Shown: piece by piece, positions 22,601-34,690 of the stretch
Position numbering within the stretch: the stretch's first letter is position 1
Layout of the letters: each line of letters opens with the position of its first letter
Source: Gymnorhina tibicen
Lineage: Eukaryota > Chordata > Aves > Passeriformes > Artamidae
Direction of reading: 5' to 3'
Length of the DNA stretch: 64,000 nucleotides
NCBI GenBank assembly: GCA_013399875.1
Contig: VXAZ01006396.1
Span: 193,076 to 257,075, forward strand
Notes under the pieces: generated by a model
Seen by the model: only the letters and a program-made list of their open reading frames with translations
What the model was told of the DNA's origin: nothing
The model's database searches: none
Translations under genes and position numbers: made by a program

Positions 22601-24385
22601 AAGGAAATGCTGGACTAATAAAGTGTTCTTTTAGTGAATTGCAGAGACCAAAGGCTTTATCTTCCCCTCTGAGGAAATATACAGCTGTCACAAGTAATAT
22701 TGCTGAAAAAGTTTTCAGTTACTATGCAAGGTCAGATTATCTGCATCTTTCATTATCTAGGTGGGTGATAAAAAGTCATTGAGATCTATCAAAACTGAGG
22801 CCTCAGTTTAGCAAGGTGGCTAAGCAGGTAGCTGTCTTTGCTGGGACTCTCTGCCTACACTCAACCAGCCGTGTGCTTTAGTAGGCTGCTGAATTTGAAA
22901 CTAAATTACAAGTAAAGTTCTTGAATGCTGTCTTGGAAATTAGGTGCTCACACTTGCAACCAGAGATTGTAAATTACATCAATATTATGCACAAGAGTGA
23001 TGTATGTGTGTGTTGGTGTGAAAGGAGAAAAAAAAATGTGTGGAGAAGAGCAGTAGGAGCAAACACTCTTCTGCAACACTATGTGCATTTTGCACGTGTA
23101 CATTGCATTTGTGTACTGTCTGAAGAAGCCTTCAGAGATGTACGTTGCATGAAACCACTACCCATCATCTGTGCTGAATTTTTATTGCATAGCTCCCACT
23201 GCTAGGAAAAAACCCAAATAAATCTAAAAGTACCAGCCTCGCTATGAGTTCCAAACACAGTTCTCATTTCAGGATCCTGGCATGCACTTGTAAAACATTT
23301 AAATACCTATTGGTGGATAAGAAAATCAATATACTTGTGAGGTGACTAAGTAACAAAATATATTAGAATTGATGTTACAATTAGAAAAAAAAAGAAATAA
23401 ATTGTTTTTCTGCTCATTAATATTTGGATAAATATTTATGAATGTATAAGACAAGCAAGCACTGCCAACACTAGATCTTTATTACGCCAGGCATGGGAAT
23501 AATTCAAGCATTTAGGCAGCTGCAGGTTGAACTTAACCCCACTGGCTGTTCAGCTGAATTTGATCTGGCCCCAGGAAGATTTTGCTTTGGAGGTGGCTCA
23601 GGCTGTGCGGTTTCTGTGCGGTTTTTGTTTGGAAGAAAAGGAGTGAGACAGTCTGCAGGTAACAGGCTCCTGACAGTGAGCTGTGTTTGCCTTGACAGAT
23701 GTGTGCTGGGCAGAGCGATGCTCAGGGTGGAGTTGTCTGCTCCCTAATGGAGGGGTCAGCCAGATAGGAAGGATTTGCAGGAGCAGGGTAGGCCAGGGAG
23801 TTATTTCCAGCCTGGAAGCAGCGGTAGGCACTCCCTTAGGACAGGTTTTCTACTGGGATCTCATTTTTGTCCCTTCTGTTTCTCATTAAAGCCCTCAGAT
23901 CCAGGCCTCTCAGTGCGCATGGTGCATATGAACCCTTTTGCCCAGGGCTGTGTGCAAGCCTGCTTGCTCCTTGTGCAGGGCGGTCAACTTTTTGCAGAAG
24001 GCAAGCCCTGCCTGTGTTCCCCCTGCACAGGCACGCTGGACACTCTGCTGTCCAGTGAGGTGGCTTTTGTGGACTGTTAAGGGAGGTAAGGACATTTCCT
24101 TTATACAGTGCTGTCCTATACATGTGGGAGAGAAGAAGGGTTGATGGAGAAGAACTGGGATGATCTGACCACCCACAGTCATTTCTCTTTTCTTCACGGT
24201 GAGCAAGAACCTGATGTTCACTTTTTCTTTTTTTTTTAAAGGAAAAAAAGAGTGATGGCTTCATTAAGTTCGGGCAGTTTTTGTAGCCCTTGTCTCTAGT
24301 TCAGGATGCGAACCAGAACAATAGGTGCTTTGGAACCTGAGGAAAAAACTGGCTGGCTGGCATGGCTCAAAATGTAATTTTGTAG

Positions 24386-24760
24386 GGGCACGCATCGATA
24401 ATGCGACTACGACGCTGTGCGGATATTACGCAGGCAGCCTTAATACGCTCGTATGGCATCCGGATTGACAAGACAGACCATGATGGCTCCAAAGGGTCAA
24501 TAAAACATGCGCCATGAAGGACTTACACAATAGACAGTAATGGCTTCTTTGGAGCTGTTACGGTCTATTGGGTCAATAATAATCCACTTTTTAAAGAGTG
24601 CCAAAATATGAATTTACACAACAGTAATGGCTCCTGATCTATCAGATAAATGATATGAATTATCAGCATTAGAGCCCACACTGCAACACACGTTTACCTA
24701 TTAGAGTGGATAGAATAAATATTATATGCTTCAAAATATACTTTCATATTCAAAGGTCTG
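24386..24760. promoter_or_regulatory. Strong candidate enhancer (conserved non-coding element)
   Basis: About twelve CpGs are packed into 24390-24565 although base composition is near 45% G+C and the surroundings are CpG-poor, as expected where selection opposes CpG decay. GGGTCAATAA occurs at 24494-24503 and 24570-24579. ACAGTAATGGCT occurs at 24534-24545 and 24621-24632, each preceded by TTACACA, so a module is duplicated inside the element. Further sites include ATCGAT, ATTGACAAGACAG (TALE-homeodomain-like) and TATCAGATAAATGATA (GATA/homeodomain-like). No frame stays open across it, so it is not an exon. Enhancer function and deep conservation are inferred. Confidence 0.5.
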
Positions 24761-27700
24761 ATTTCTTAAAAACATCTGTGGGAAAAAAGAAAAAAGAGAA
24801 AAGCCCAAACTCCAGTCATTAAACCTGTAAAATAAATAGCATAGATCAGGAAATTTAAACCTGAGACTGTCTCTAGAAGGTTATTGTAAGTTTTCACTCG
24901 ATGTTATTTTTAATTAAATGTTGCAGCAGCATTTGCCACTTATATTAAATTTTTTATTTATTTATTTTTCTGCTCAGGTTTGTCTGTGAATATCTTCCCA
25001 TACTGGTAATATTTTCTATGCAATTGCATCTTTTCTTCTGTATTAAGAGCTAGTTACCTGAGTAATGGTTTGTAAGATCCTGATTGCATGTTATACAAAC
25101 AGGCTTGGTCTGAATATATGCATTCAAGACCAAAAATCTGTTTAAATAACATATGTTCTGTTTGTGGCCACCTATCTGTTTCTATCAAGGAAGATAAAAG
25201 TCCTTGTCTACACTGGTTTAGCTGCGCAATCAAGACAGAAACCCTCAACTGACGTTTGCCAGCAGGTGGTGACACACAGCAACAAGCTCCAATGGCAGCG
25301 ACATTTCCCTGCAAAACTTGGAGAAAATCCAGGCTTCAGGAAAATGAAATATGCCTTCAGTTTGGGAAGAAATAATGATGAATGTCCATCAGCAACACAT
25401 GTGATGATTTAGTCTCATTGCATGGCAAGAAGAAGTATGTTCAGTCCAAAGCAGGTCAAAAGTTTTCCTTGCTGTTTCTCTGCATTTCCTTCTTGTTATT
25501 ACGAAACATTTGGCTTGGCTGTGAAATATACTTTTAATTAAAAGATAGGAAAATCATAGTAAGACAGCAGCAGCAGAGAGCTGTTAGAAAGCCTGCTGTC
25601 TTAGCTCTCGCAATAAACATAACGCGAAGGATAGGTGCACACAAAGTCTGAAGTGTTGTGGTGAGAATATGTATACAGTGACTTGTCCAAGTCCTTTCAA
25701 AGAGAAGTGTAAATAGTGTTTTCTGCTTGTCTGTGATTTCCCCATGCTTTTTAAAACTTCACGTGTTTCCCTTTCTGGTCTCACACCCAGGTAAACTTGT
25801 TTGAAAGACCTGCTGCTTATACTAAGCACCACCCTTCAGTTTGTAGTAGGTTAGTGGGCAAATCTTCTGTAATAGACAAGATAAAAAATTAGTACAGAAT
25901 AGTGGCTGGATCCGTCACCTTTGGTTTCTACCATGCTGTGATTTCCAGGCATTTAGAATTCCCTGGATTTCATGCATACATTTTATACACGTGTTACTCT
26001 ACCTTAAACAACATGCCCTTGAAAAGAAATTGGGGTGCTCACAGCATCTGAAGTGCAATAACTTAACAGAGGAAAATACAAGTCTCATCCTGCTTAGCAG
26101 GGAGCTGAGAACAGGATGAAAATATAAAAATACTGAGAATTTTTTCCCCCTTTGCAGTGTCTGTTTCCTGCAAGTATCTACCATCTACAATATTGACTGG
26201 TTTATCAGGCAGCAGGTATCTCTATCAGTCTATCTTGAATTGTCATCCAACAGGAGATTAAACGCTGCCTGCCTTCTTCTTGTGATTTTCAGTCTTCACA
26301 TCGCAAAGTTTTCAATCAAATTTCAGCGGTGTACATCTAGCTTAGAGAACTCGTGGTACTTATCTTCCCAAAGCAGGTGATTTAGACCATGTTTACCTTG
26401 TACAGTTCCAAGATATCTCTCGGCAAACCTGTCCACATCTCAGGCCTTGAAATGATTCCTAAGTTAGGGGTTTTTTTTTTGCTTTTCTGTGTTTCCCTTT
26501 CTCTTTCCCTCCACAGGCAGGCTACCAGCCAAACAACACAATAACAGCACAGGTCCTGCAGAACAGACATGCGCCAGTTTTCGGAAGAGTTATATCAATG
26601 TGGCAACCTTCTGTTGTTAGCATTTTTAAAACAAAAGCAACGTGATGACTTACAGCCTTGTTCTGAGAAGCTTCCTCCTTAGTAATGTTTTCAGTGCACT
26701 TATCACAGTGTGGTTTCACCCCACGAATCAGCTCGAGCCCAGGAGGATGTCAGCTGGGGGAGCATCTCTGTTTGCATCAGATACCTGAGGAAGTTGTGGG
26801 CTGGGAGGTATCCTGTAAAATAAACTACAGCTCCATTTGTAAGGAATCCAGTACAAGCTGACACTGAAAAAAGGGCTTCTCTGCCAATTAGCATATTTTC
26901 TGCATAGGATTTTGATAAACAGACTAACTAGAATTTGAATAAGCATAAACTTGAGACTAAAAAATGCTGGAAAGGCAATTCAAAACAATCACAAATGCCA
27001 GACTGGATTTTTGTGGTTTATTCTCCATGCAAAAGAGTTAGAATATAGAATAACTAAGAGTGAGTCTGCTAAGGTAAAGGAATGAAGGAATTGGAAATTA
27101 TGGTTAGACCTCTAATTGGTCTCTCACCACCTAATACTTTGAACAAACTGCCATACAGCAGTCAGGGCAAGGTCTGGGAGCAAGGTCTGTCCACCTATTC
27201 TGGCCACTTAGAACCACATAAAAAGACCACAGGGCAGTAAAATGGCCCACAGACCAGTACAGACCATGTTTCTGTCTGCAAAAGCAATTGAGAGTGCAAG
27301 TAGAGTTCCAGAAGGTCAGAGGTTGCCTTTCAATGATTTCTGCTTGGAGTGAGAGGAACATGTTCACTTTTTTGGGTACGGGGCTGCTCAGCTAGGTGCT
27401 CCCAGGCACACAGGCAGCACCGTGAACCTAGGGCTGGCATTTGGGATGGATGAATTTCCACAGCGTGACATGGCCTGGCTCCATCTGAGCGCTCACCCTA
27501 GGGGTGGGATAAATATGAGAAATGCAATTCTGGATACAGTCTTTACGAACAGGGTGGAAGTTTATTCCTGAACTCCTACTTATTCTAGAAGACCCGAGAG
27601 GCTGTTACAGTAATTTGATGCCAGCTGGGAAGAGGCAAACACCTCCCAAGTCAGTGCTTTGGCCAACAGCCTGATGACAACAGAGGGTTCCCATCAGGCA

Positions 27701-27924
27701 AGAGAAATATTCCAGAGGGTGATACCCACTAGAGTTCATCTGCTTCATGCTGTCAGGGCAGCGTGAAAGAGAGTGAAGTGACAGGCGAGTTGGCCCAGCT
27801 GCTTCTTCATGAATATCTGAGATTCTTGTCTAGTGTAAGTGGAAACTATATGAACACATCAAAGAGGAAAAGACACTGAAAATTGAAAGGCAGTGCCTAG
27901 ATGATTTTTGAAAGAGTGAATTTG

Positions 27925-27985
27925 GCTCAATCTAATTCACTTCCTCCATATGTGAAATGGAGTACATTGAGGTGGCAGGAGTGAA
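27925..27985 (+). mobile_element. Possible MIR SINE remnant
   Basis: TTCACTTCCTCCATATGTGAAATGGAGTACATTGAG resembles, with many differences, the central MIR segment that reads CAGTTTCCTCATCTGTAAAATGG. It is short and very diverged, so chance resemblance is possible. Confidence 0.3.
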
Positions 27986-28942
27986 ACAAAATTTACTTGT
28001 TGTTGAATGTGGAAATTAATTTTTTTTTAACCTTTTGCCTGGATTTTGTGCTTCTTCCTTCCCTTTCCACAAGGACAAGCAAGCAAAAGTGCCTGGGGCC
28101 AGGCTGCAGGGAGAGGATTATGGCACAGTCCAACTCAAGCATCAGCTTGGCTCAACTCTGTTCGGGGGTATCTTGTTGGCAGGGGTCCATGGATGGGGTG
28201 AATGAATGTTAAATGCTGATGTTTATGGTCCCATCAGCTCAAAAGAGAGCACAAGGTGTGAGCTGATACACAAGATGTAGATTACCACCACTTTTAGAAG
28301 TACTGGCCTCCCCTTAACTGAAAGCTTCTAGTTACTGAACCAAAGTCCTGCTGGCAGGATTGTAATCTCAGAGTTTGGGAAGTGGTGCAAAAGCCCAAAA
28401 TATACAATTGTAGCAAAACAAAATCCGTTCTTTGTCACCCAGTGCTCTCACCTGATAGAGTCAGAGAAGCTGAGCCCGGGACAGTAGAGATTCTTCCTCC
28501 ATCAACGAGATGGATGGGTTGTGCAAGTCAGAGGTGGGGGGAGCAATGGGGCACTGGGAAGGGCCTGGAAGGGGAAATGAGGAGAGAGCAGATTCTGAGA
28601 GTTGGGAAAGGTCTGCTGTGGACTGGCACAAAATAAAAAGGTGACAGATATCAAGAGTGGAGTAATAGTGTATGATATATGTGAGAGAGGCAAATTTGGA
28701 CATTTTTGAGTGCTTGCTGTGCAACCTTGACTGTTTTAATATTTGTATATGTATGAACGGGATAAAGAGAAAGTAAAATTGTTATGTAGGTTGGTATTTG
28801 AACACTTAGCCTATCATTGGCATACAGGAATATTGGATATGTGACCCCTTTAATATGCTTAGACCAGAAGATGGGTGTGATTTTGATTGTTAGGATGTGT
28901 CTGAGAGCAAAAAGTTTCAGAAATCTGTGATTTGGGCTACTG

Positions 28943-28958
28943 TTTTTTTTTTTTTTTT
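28943..28958 (+). repeat. Poly-T run
   Basis: Sixteen consecutive T, with no identifiable retroposon next to it. Confidence 0.9.
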
Positions 28959-29240
28959 CCTTTCCTGCTTGTTCTCTATGTTAAAGTAAACAGGACGTTT
29001 CTCATATAAACAGAGATTTTTGTGGTTTCAAATTTAGGTCTCATTATTACCAAAGTCCTCAAGCTCAAGCCATGGAAATCCCAAGATGATTTCCATTTCA
29101 AGTCCTATCAAAATGCTAACAGCAAGGTTTCCCAGCACCCACTGCACTGAGCGCACTGGGCAGCTGAGGGACACAAGGATTGCACGAATTCCTTGGAACT
29201 ACAAACCCTCAGCTCAGATGCAAGCACCAAAGAGAAATAC

Positions 29241-29276
29241 TGAGAAAGAGAGGAGGAGAGGGAGGGAGGAAGGGCG
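29241..29276 (+). repeat. GA-rich tract
   Basis: Purine-only sequence of GAAAGAG, GGAGGAGAGGGAGGGAGG type. It could form triplex DNA and has some G-quadruplex potential. Confidence 0.8.
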
Positions 29277-31950
29277 TAAGTCCTAATGTGCAGAGCCAGC
29301 AGTAAGGACCATTTGTTTGTAGCAGCATTCCTAAATTTTGAATGAAAGGAACATATTTAACAGGCTATGTTTTATTCGTGTTGAATTCTGCACTTGAGTC
29401 TTCTGGTGCTTCAGAAAATGCATTTGAAGGTGGCTGAGGTATTTCAGTTTGACAAATAAACTAAGCTGTGGTTACTTTCTCAGTATGTTTTGTGTCATGG
29501 TGCTAATTTCCCATTCACTTGATTGGGATGCAATGATTTCACGACAATGTCAGTGCAGGTCTATGGAAAAGACATTATGGTGTCAAAATGAAATGAAACA
29601 ATGTTAATTTGTCTATGGAAACGGTGTTCCACTGCCAAATTGAAACATAACCCTCAGCTCAGCCACCTTGAGACTTGGCACTGCTGTGCTATCGAAGGAC
29701 CCCGCCACACTGGGTGATTTTACAGCAGCGCACTGGGAAACTACAAATCTGGATTAAATATTAGAGGAGGTAGGACTATTTGTTTTGTTCTGTGAAATCA
29801 CAACTGTATAGCATTTCCTAGTGTTACAAGGGCCTTCCACATGTGCTGCAGTACCTAAGGTCTAGGGACAGGGTGGGAATTGAGGGGAGAAAAAACACTT
29901 TGGCAACATTTACTCAGATTTCTTTTAGCTTCCATTGGTGCTCAGCACATCTCATTCCTAGCATTATATTAATGGATCTTTTTTAGGTGAAAAATATTAG
30001 ATTTTACAGTGTTCACAGCACCTAACCAACATCTGGGACACTGGAGCCCAAACTAAGCAGTATGCTAAATCCAATTTGGGTTTTAATTCCACCAGGATGT
30101 TGCATTTCTAGTAAAACAAGAATTTGAACATAAACCAGGATCCAAAGTGTAAGGAATACAATAATGAAAAAGAATAATAAGCAAACTGAAATCAAAAGAC
30201 AGGCTGAGAGAGGAAAGAAGCAATATGTAAAGGGATATAGAAAAAGATAAATATTTTCTCTCTTGTTAGGGGTCTATGGAGTGATAGAATCTACTTATCA
30301 ATCACAGTTTGTCTTTTGTTTTATGTTCCTGGACAGTATGACCACCTTTGAAAAAGGGTGATCTTTGATCTCCTGCCCTGGGGCGAGCACCAGCAGATGT
30401 TCTTTTATTCTTCTCTCCATATTCAGTGTCCCTCACCTCCTAAAGCTGAAGTGTGCTCCCCAAAACTGACAGGTGTTTCTCTGTTTGATTGCAAAAAGAT
30501 GGATTTAGGCTAAATGTGACCTGAAACCTTCAAAGTGGAAGGGCCTCCCAGCATGCTTGCAGACTGGTGGGAGGGAAGGCTGCTGTAACATCTGCGCTTC
30601 TGGGAATATTAGCAAATCACACACAGATGTCAAGAAGAAATAGGCTTGGCCAGTCTGATAGGAGGAACTCTAGCACCCTCTTTCATCCTGGGTGAATTTC
30701 TGGGGTGATTCTGTCTGCTGAGCTTCTCGGTGATTTTTTTTCCTTACTTGTGAGGTGTGTGCAATGGCACTTCCCTGCCTTTTAGAGATATTAGGGGGAA
30801 GAAATAAATTACAGGTTTTGTGGTGCCTGAGCAGTACTATAAGACAGTCATGTGAGTATATATGGCATCATGAGCTGGGGTGGGTGGAAAGGCTAATCAC
30901 ATGAGCACTATATCTTAAGCAAGCCAATCCTTTCTTTACCTGTGCCTCAGCTGGCATAAAAATCTGACACTGGCTAATGAAAGCAATAAAGCTATCCAAT
31001 CTTATTGATGGCTATGGAGATTTCTTGGACATGAGGAGCTCTGTGTTCTACTCTTGTATATTGATAAAGTTGTCTCTGGGCTGTGCACAGCATTTCTAGA
31101 TGTTCACTGAAGTCCCAGAGCTACAGGCCCTCCTGAGAGTCCAATTACTGCTTCAGTCTTACTGTGTGAGTGGTGGGTGTTCCTTTTTTTGCATAAAGCT
31201 CCTTCCACCTTTCCTCATTCCTCAGGTAGGAAGCATGAATTTGTTGAATCTGGTGGATGTGGTCATGCTGGTCATTTCCTGGAACATGCCAAGTGCTCTC
31301 CTCAACTTTGAGAGGCAGACTGAGAATGGGCATTAGTGTTCACATGAATTTTTAATGCTCAGTTGTCTTTAACAGGCTTTCATGCACCAAACTATGACTG
31401 GTATTGCTGCCCCAGGACAGGATGGCACGAGAATCTTCGCGCATCCCATATCCATTGGACCCCCTTTTCTCTCCAAGTGGTATCCATCAAATCACTGTTG
31501 AGAACTCCCTGTAACTTCTCCATGAGTTGCATACTGCCCCAGTTAGAGTTTTTTACACAGATTCCCAAGCTATCTGAATGCCTAAGAGGAAGCTTTTGGC
31601 TCTTCAGGCACCATTTACACATTGTTTTGAAGTAGTTCATATTGCACTAGTTATAATTGTTAAGATGTGCAACCCACAGCTGCAATATGCAATCCAACTT
31701 CAGATTTATTGGGAAGAACTACAACATGAAATATTGCATGCTGCAGACCTCCCAGCTTGTTTCAAACAGTGAAGAAAAGTCATTGAAATATCCTGCTATA
31801 CAGTTTGGGATTAAAATACAGGAATCATTTGTGCTAAATGAGGAAGGCAAGCTCACCATATTTTAAGTGTGCTTTATTCAATGTGAGGCACACCCACAAA
31901 AATTTTTTTTTTTGTTAAAAAGAAGAAGGATTTCTTCCTTTCCAAGGTTT

Positions 31951-31978
31951 TCTCTCTCTCTCTCTCTCTCACACACAC
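31951..31978 (+). repeat. Compound TC/AC dinucleotide microsatellite
   Basis: Ten TC units are followed by four AC units, and CA-rich sequence continues to about 32015. This is a typical polymorphic compound microsatellite. Confidence 0.95.
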
Positions 31979-32511
31979 GTATGTGCTTGGGCACACATAC
32001 ACACAAGCACACACCTTCTCTTTCTCTGGGTGTAAAGCATGGTGGACATCTGTTTTCCAGGCTCAGCCTTCACCCCCACAGACAAAGAACAACGTCATTG
32101 TTTGAATATGTTCTTTAGAGGTTGACATTTGGGGAATTTATCTGCTATCCTCCAATAAGTGAGACCATTCCAACACTTTTGTGCAGTGTGTAAACCGCAG
32201 ATTAATTGCACAAATTATATGAATTATCCTAAAATTTTTGGGTAATGTTTGCCGTGTCAACACTGTAATTGAGATGACTGGGCATGTGGAAAGCCTGCAT
32301 GTGGCAAGCAACAATCCGTGATGCAGATGGGGAGGCAATTTGCATCTACCTCTGCTTAGAATAAGTCCTGCAAGGACTGTATTCTGCAAGTAGAATAGGT
32401 AACGTGAGACTTTGATCAAAACAAAAAAAAGCAATTGGGATATAGTCTTCCACAATGTTATGGAATATGGAGGGGTCTGCAGCTGTCTTCCAAATGCCAG
32501 GTGGACTTCCA

Positions 32512-32535
32512 GTGTGTGTGTGTGGTGGTGGGGGA
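32512..32535 (+). repeat. GT-rich simple repeat
   Basis: About six GT units run into GGTGGTGGGGG. Confidence 0.8.
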
Positions 32536-34384
32536 AAATATTAAAGTTACGGATTTTAGTGTTTCAGCAAAAAAAAGTCTTTGTTGTTTGTGAAATCAGA
32601 CACAGTATTAAGGGGAAAAACCCCCAAGCTTTTAACTGCTTTGTGTCCACATGAACAGGGAACGCTGAACTCTACTGTCTGCAGTTTGGACCAAGTGGTG
32701 ATGCCTCACATGACGTATCCCACTGGTCATGTCAAATCTGCCTCGTCATTTTGAAGAGGTGTTAGTGTAATATCTGAATTTGTGATAGAAGAGATTAGAT
32801 CAATGATCCAGAGTTTTCCTTTACATCAACAAACAGAAGCAAAGTATGTGTAACAGTGGAGTAATGTCTTAGAGGTTATGTTTAAAGTGCTGAGAACTAC
32901 AAACATAGGAGTCTCAGGCAATCACACCCCTTCTCCTTCCAGTGAAATGGAAACCAGAACAGAGGATGGTGGAGGCTGGCACCCACTTGAGCTTAGAGGC
33001 TTCCGAGGAAGCTGCAGTTCTCATTTCACATAAGCACTGTGTGGCATTGTGTCAGCAATCCTTACATGCTTTGAAGTAAGGGCAAATCCAGACACTAAAG
33101 CTGATTAGCCATCAAATGTGCCATCATTGTTTCATTTTTTACTTTTTTCCTTCCCAAAGACCCCCAAATACTCTAGTGTTTCCAGCAAGGCTTAAATATG
33201 GACAAGAGGATTTGAACATGGGTTTATTTCTGGACCTCCCAAAAATTTCATTCAGGCTTTCCCAAGTCAGTATAAGTGCTCAGAGTCACTGGAATGGGCT
33301 TGTTACCAAAGGTAGAGGGGTGTCGATAGTTATTCAGTGCAATTTGTATAAATCAGGCATTTGGGGAATGAGTACAGTCTCTGACTTAGAGGGAGAATTC
33401 CCTTCTGTGAGATACTTGAGTAGTGAAGGAACTCAGGCTTGGAGCTCTGGAAGACGTGGAGCAGAGTGCAGGACAGGGAAGGAGTGTGAATGTCTAAACC
33501 AGACAAGATTTGTTTCCAAAGAAGAAATTCCAGTGTGCCTCCACATGCTTTTAAAGTGAGGGGCAAGTGAAAACTTGATTTTGTTACAGTGAAAAGAAAA
33601 ATCCCCATTGTGTTCAACAGGACTGGGATTTCATCCAAGACTTCCACATAATTCTAAAACATTCATGTAGCCCACATTTAATCTTTTAGAAAGAGTATTC
33701 TGTTTCCAGAAATTATCAATGTTTTCTAATTTTCTGACTTCATCATCTGCGATGCCCCTCTCATGACTTCTTTTTATACAACACATTTTTGTTCTTTATT
33801 TTTTCTTTCAGTCTTGCACATACCATCGTTATGCCCCCAAAGATCAAAGATTCATAGCATAAGGTAAAAATAACTACTTGCAAATAATAGATACATCCTT
33901 TCTAATAAATTTTATTTTAGTACTTAATAAAGTAAAATACCTGGATAAAATCTGGAAGTTGAAGAAATACCAGTTATGTTCTTGATTTGACTTGGGACAG
34001 GATTTCACCCCACATTTTTATGAGGAATATTTAGCTCACAGGCATTCCACCCCCTTGTATCTCCACCCCCATATATTTCAAAGCAAGAACAGAAGGCAAC
34101 GCAAAAGTAGCTGCCACCATCCACAAGATAATTCTTTCAAACATCTCTCAGCATTCTAAACCATAATCTAAACTTATGTCCACATAACAAATAACAGCCC
34201 TTTGAAATGAACTGAGAAACTGTAAAGCCATTAAGAAAATGTGCCATTAAGAAAAGGATTTCAGCATTTCCTATGAAAAAGGTTCCCAATGTATGTATTT
34301 CCACATGTTCAGAGAAATGATTAAAGTGTTTATAGCTTTTGTAATTGGTCTCTCTCAATTTAAAAATATAGGCTTTTTTTTAAC

Positions 34385-34690
34385 GTTACATTTCTCTGCC
34401 GCTCTTTGTCTAGAATAACATTAATGAAGTCCCATTTTCTAAGTTGCCGAAGGTAGGAAATAGGGAAGCGATGTGTTTAAGAGAATACGTTGTTGAAGCA
34501 CGCCGTCTGTCTGCCCATATTCCAGCAAGCACGGCCTCCCGCTAATGTGTCCATTAGCCACAGCGTGCTCCTGGGCTCTGGGGCTGCCACGCTTCACGTC
34601 ATGCTGGAGCGCATATGGCAGCAGGGAAAGGGGGCTCATTGTCTCCTTCAGAGCACCCTCAGCGTGCTACTGCCCAACGCAGTACAGGGT
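34385..34690. promoter_or_regulatory. Candidate enhancer with homeodomain palindrome
   Basis: About thirteen CpGs occur within 250 bp in otherwise CpG-poor DNA. GCTAAT (34541-34546) and ATTAGC (34553-34558) form a perfect inverted pair with a 6-bp spacer, a layout suited to a paired-type homeodomain dimer. Other sites are TTCACGTCATG (CRE/ATF half-site) and GCGCATATGGC (CATATG E-box). Two overlapping frames cross it on the + strand, but neither resembles a known protein. The call rests on composition and motif architecture. Confidence 0.42.

Larger units (their letters stand above)
15551..24385. other. Long transposon-free non-coding stretch
   Basis: About 8.8 kb with no recognisable gene or interspersed repeat. 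It contains a possible regulatory patch at 15560-15680 (GAGATTAGTTAATGGG, TTTATA sites), the small repeats listed separately, and a somewhat G+C-richer section at 23490-24080. Frames of up to 142 codons overlap on opposite strands and have no family features. Confidence 0.5.
24761..34384. other. Long AT-rich non-coding stretch
   Basis: About 9.6 kb with no recognisable gene and no young transposon. TAATTAAATG- and TTATTTATTT-rich sequence at 24900-24970 continues the regulatory-looking zone on its left. The small repeats and a faint possible MIR remnant are listed separately. Confidence 0.5.

Noticed and set aside
23836..24264. 142-codon minus-strand frame in a G+C-richer section
   Set aside because: It overlaps competing frames on both strands and has no recognisable domain.
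33116..33559. 147-codon + strand frame
   Set aside because: It is the longest gap-free frame, but of a length expected by chance in 64 kb of AT-rich DNA. No domain, signal peptide or splice support was seen.
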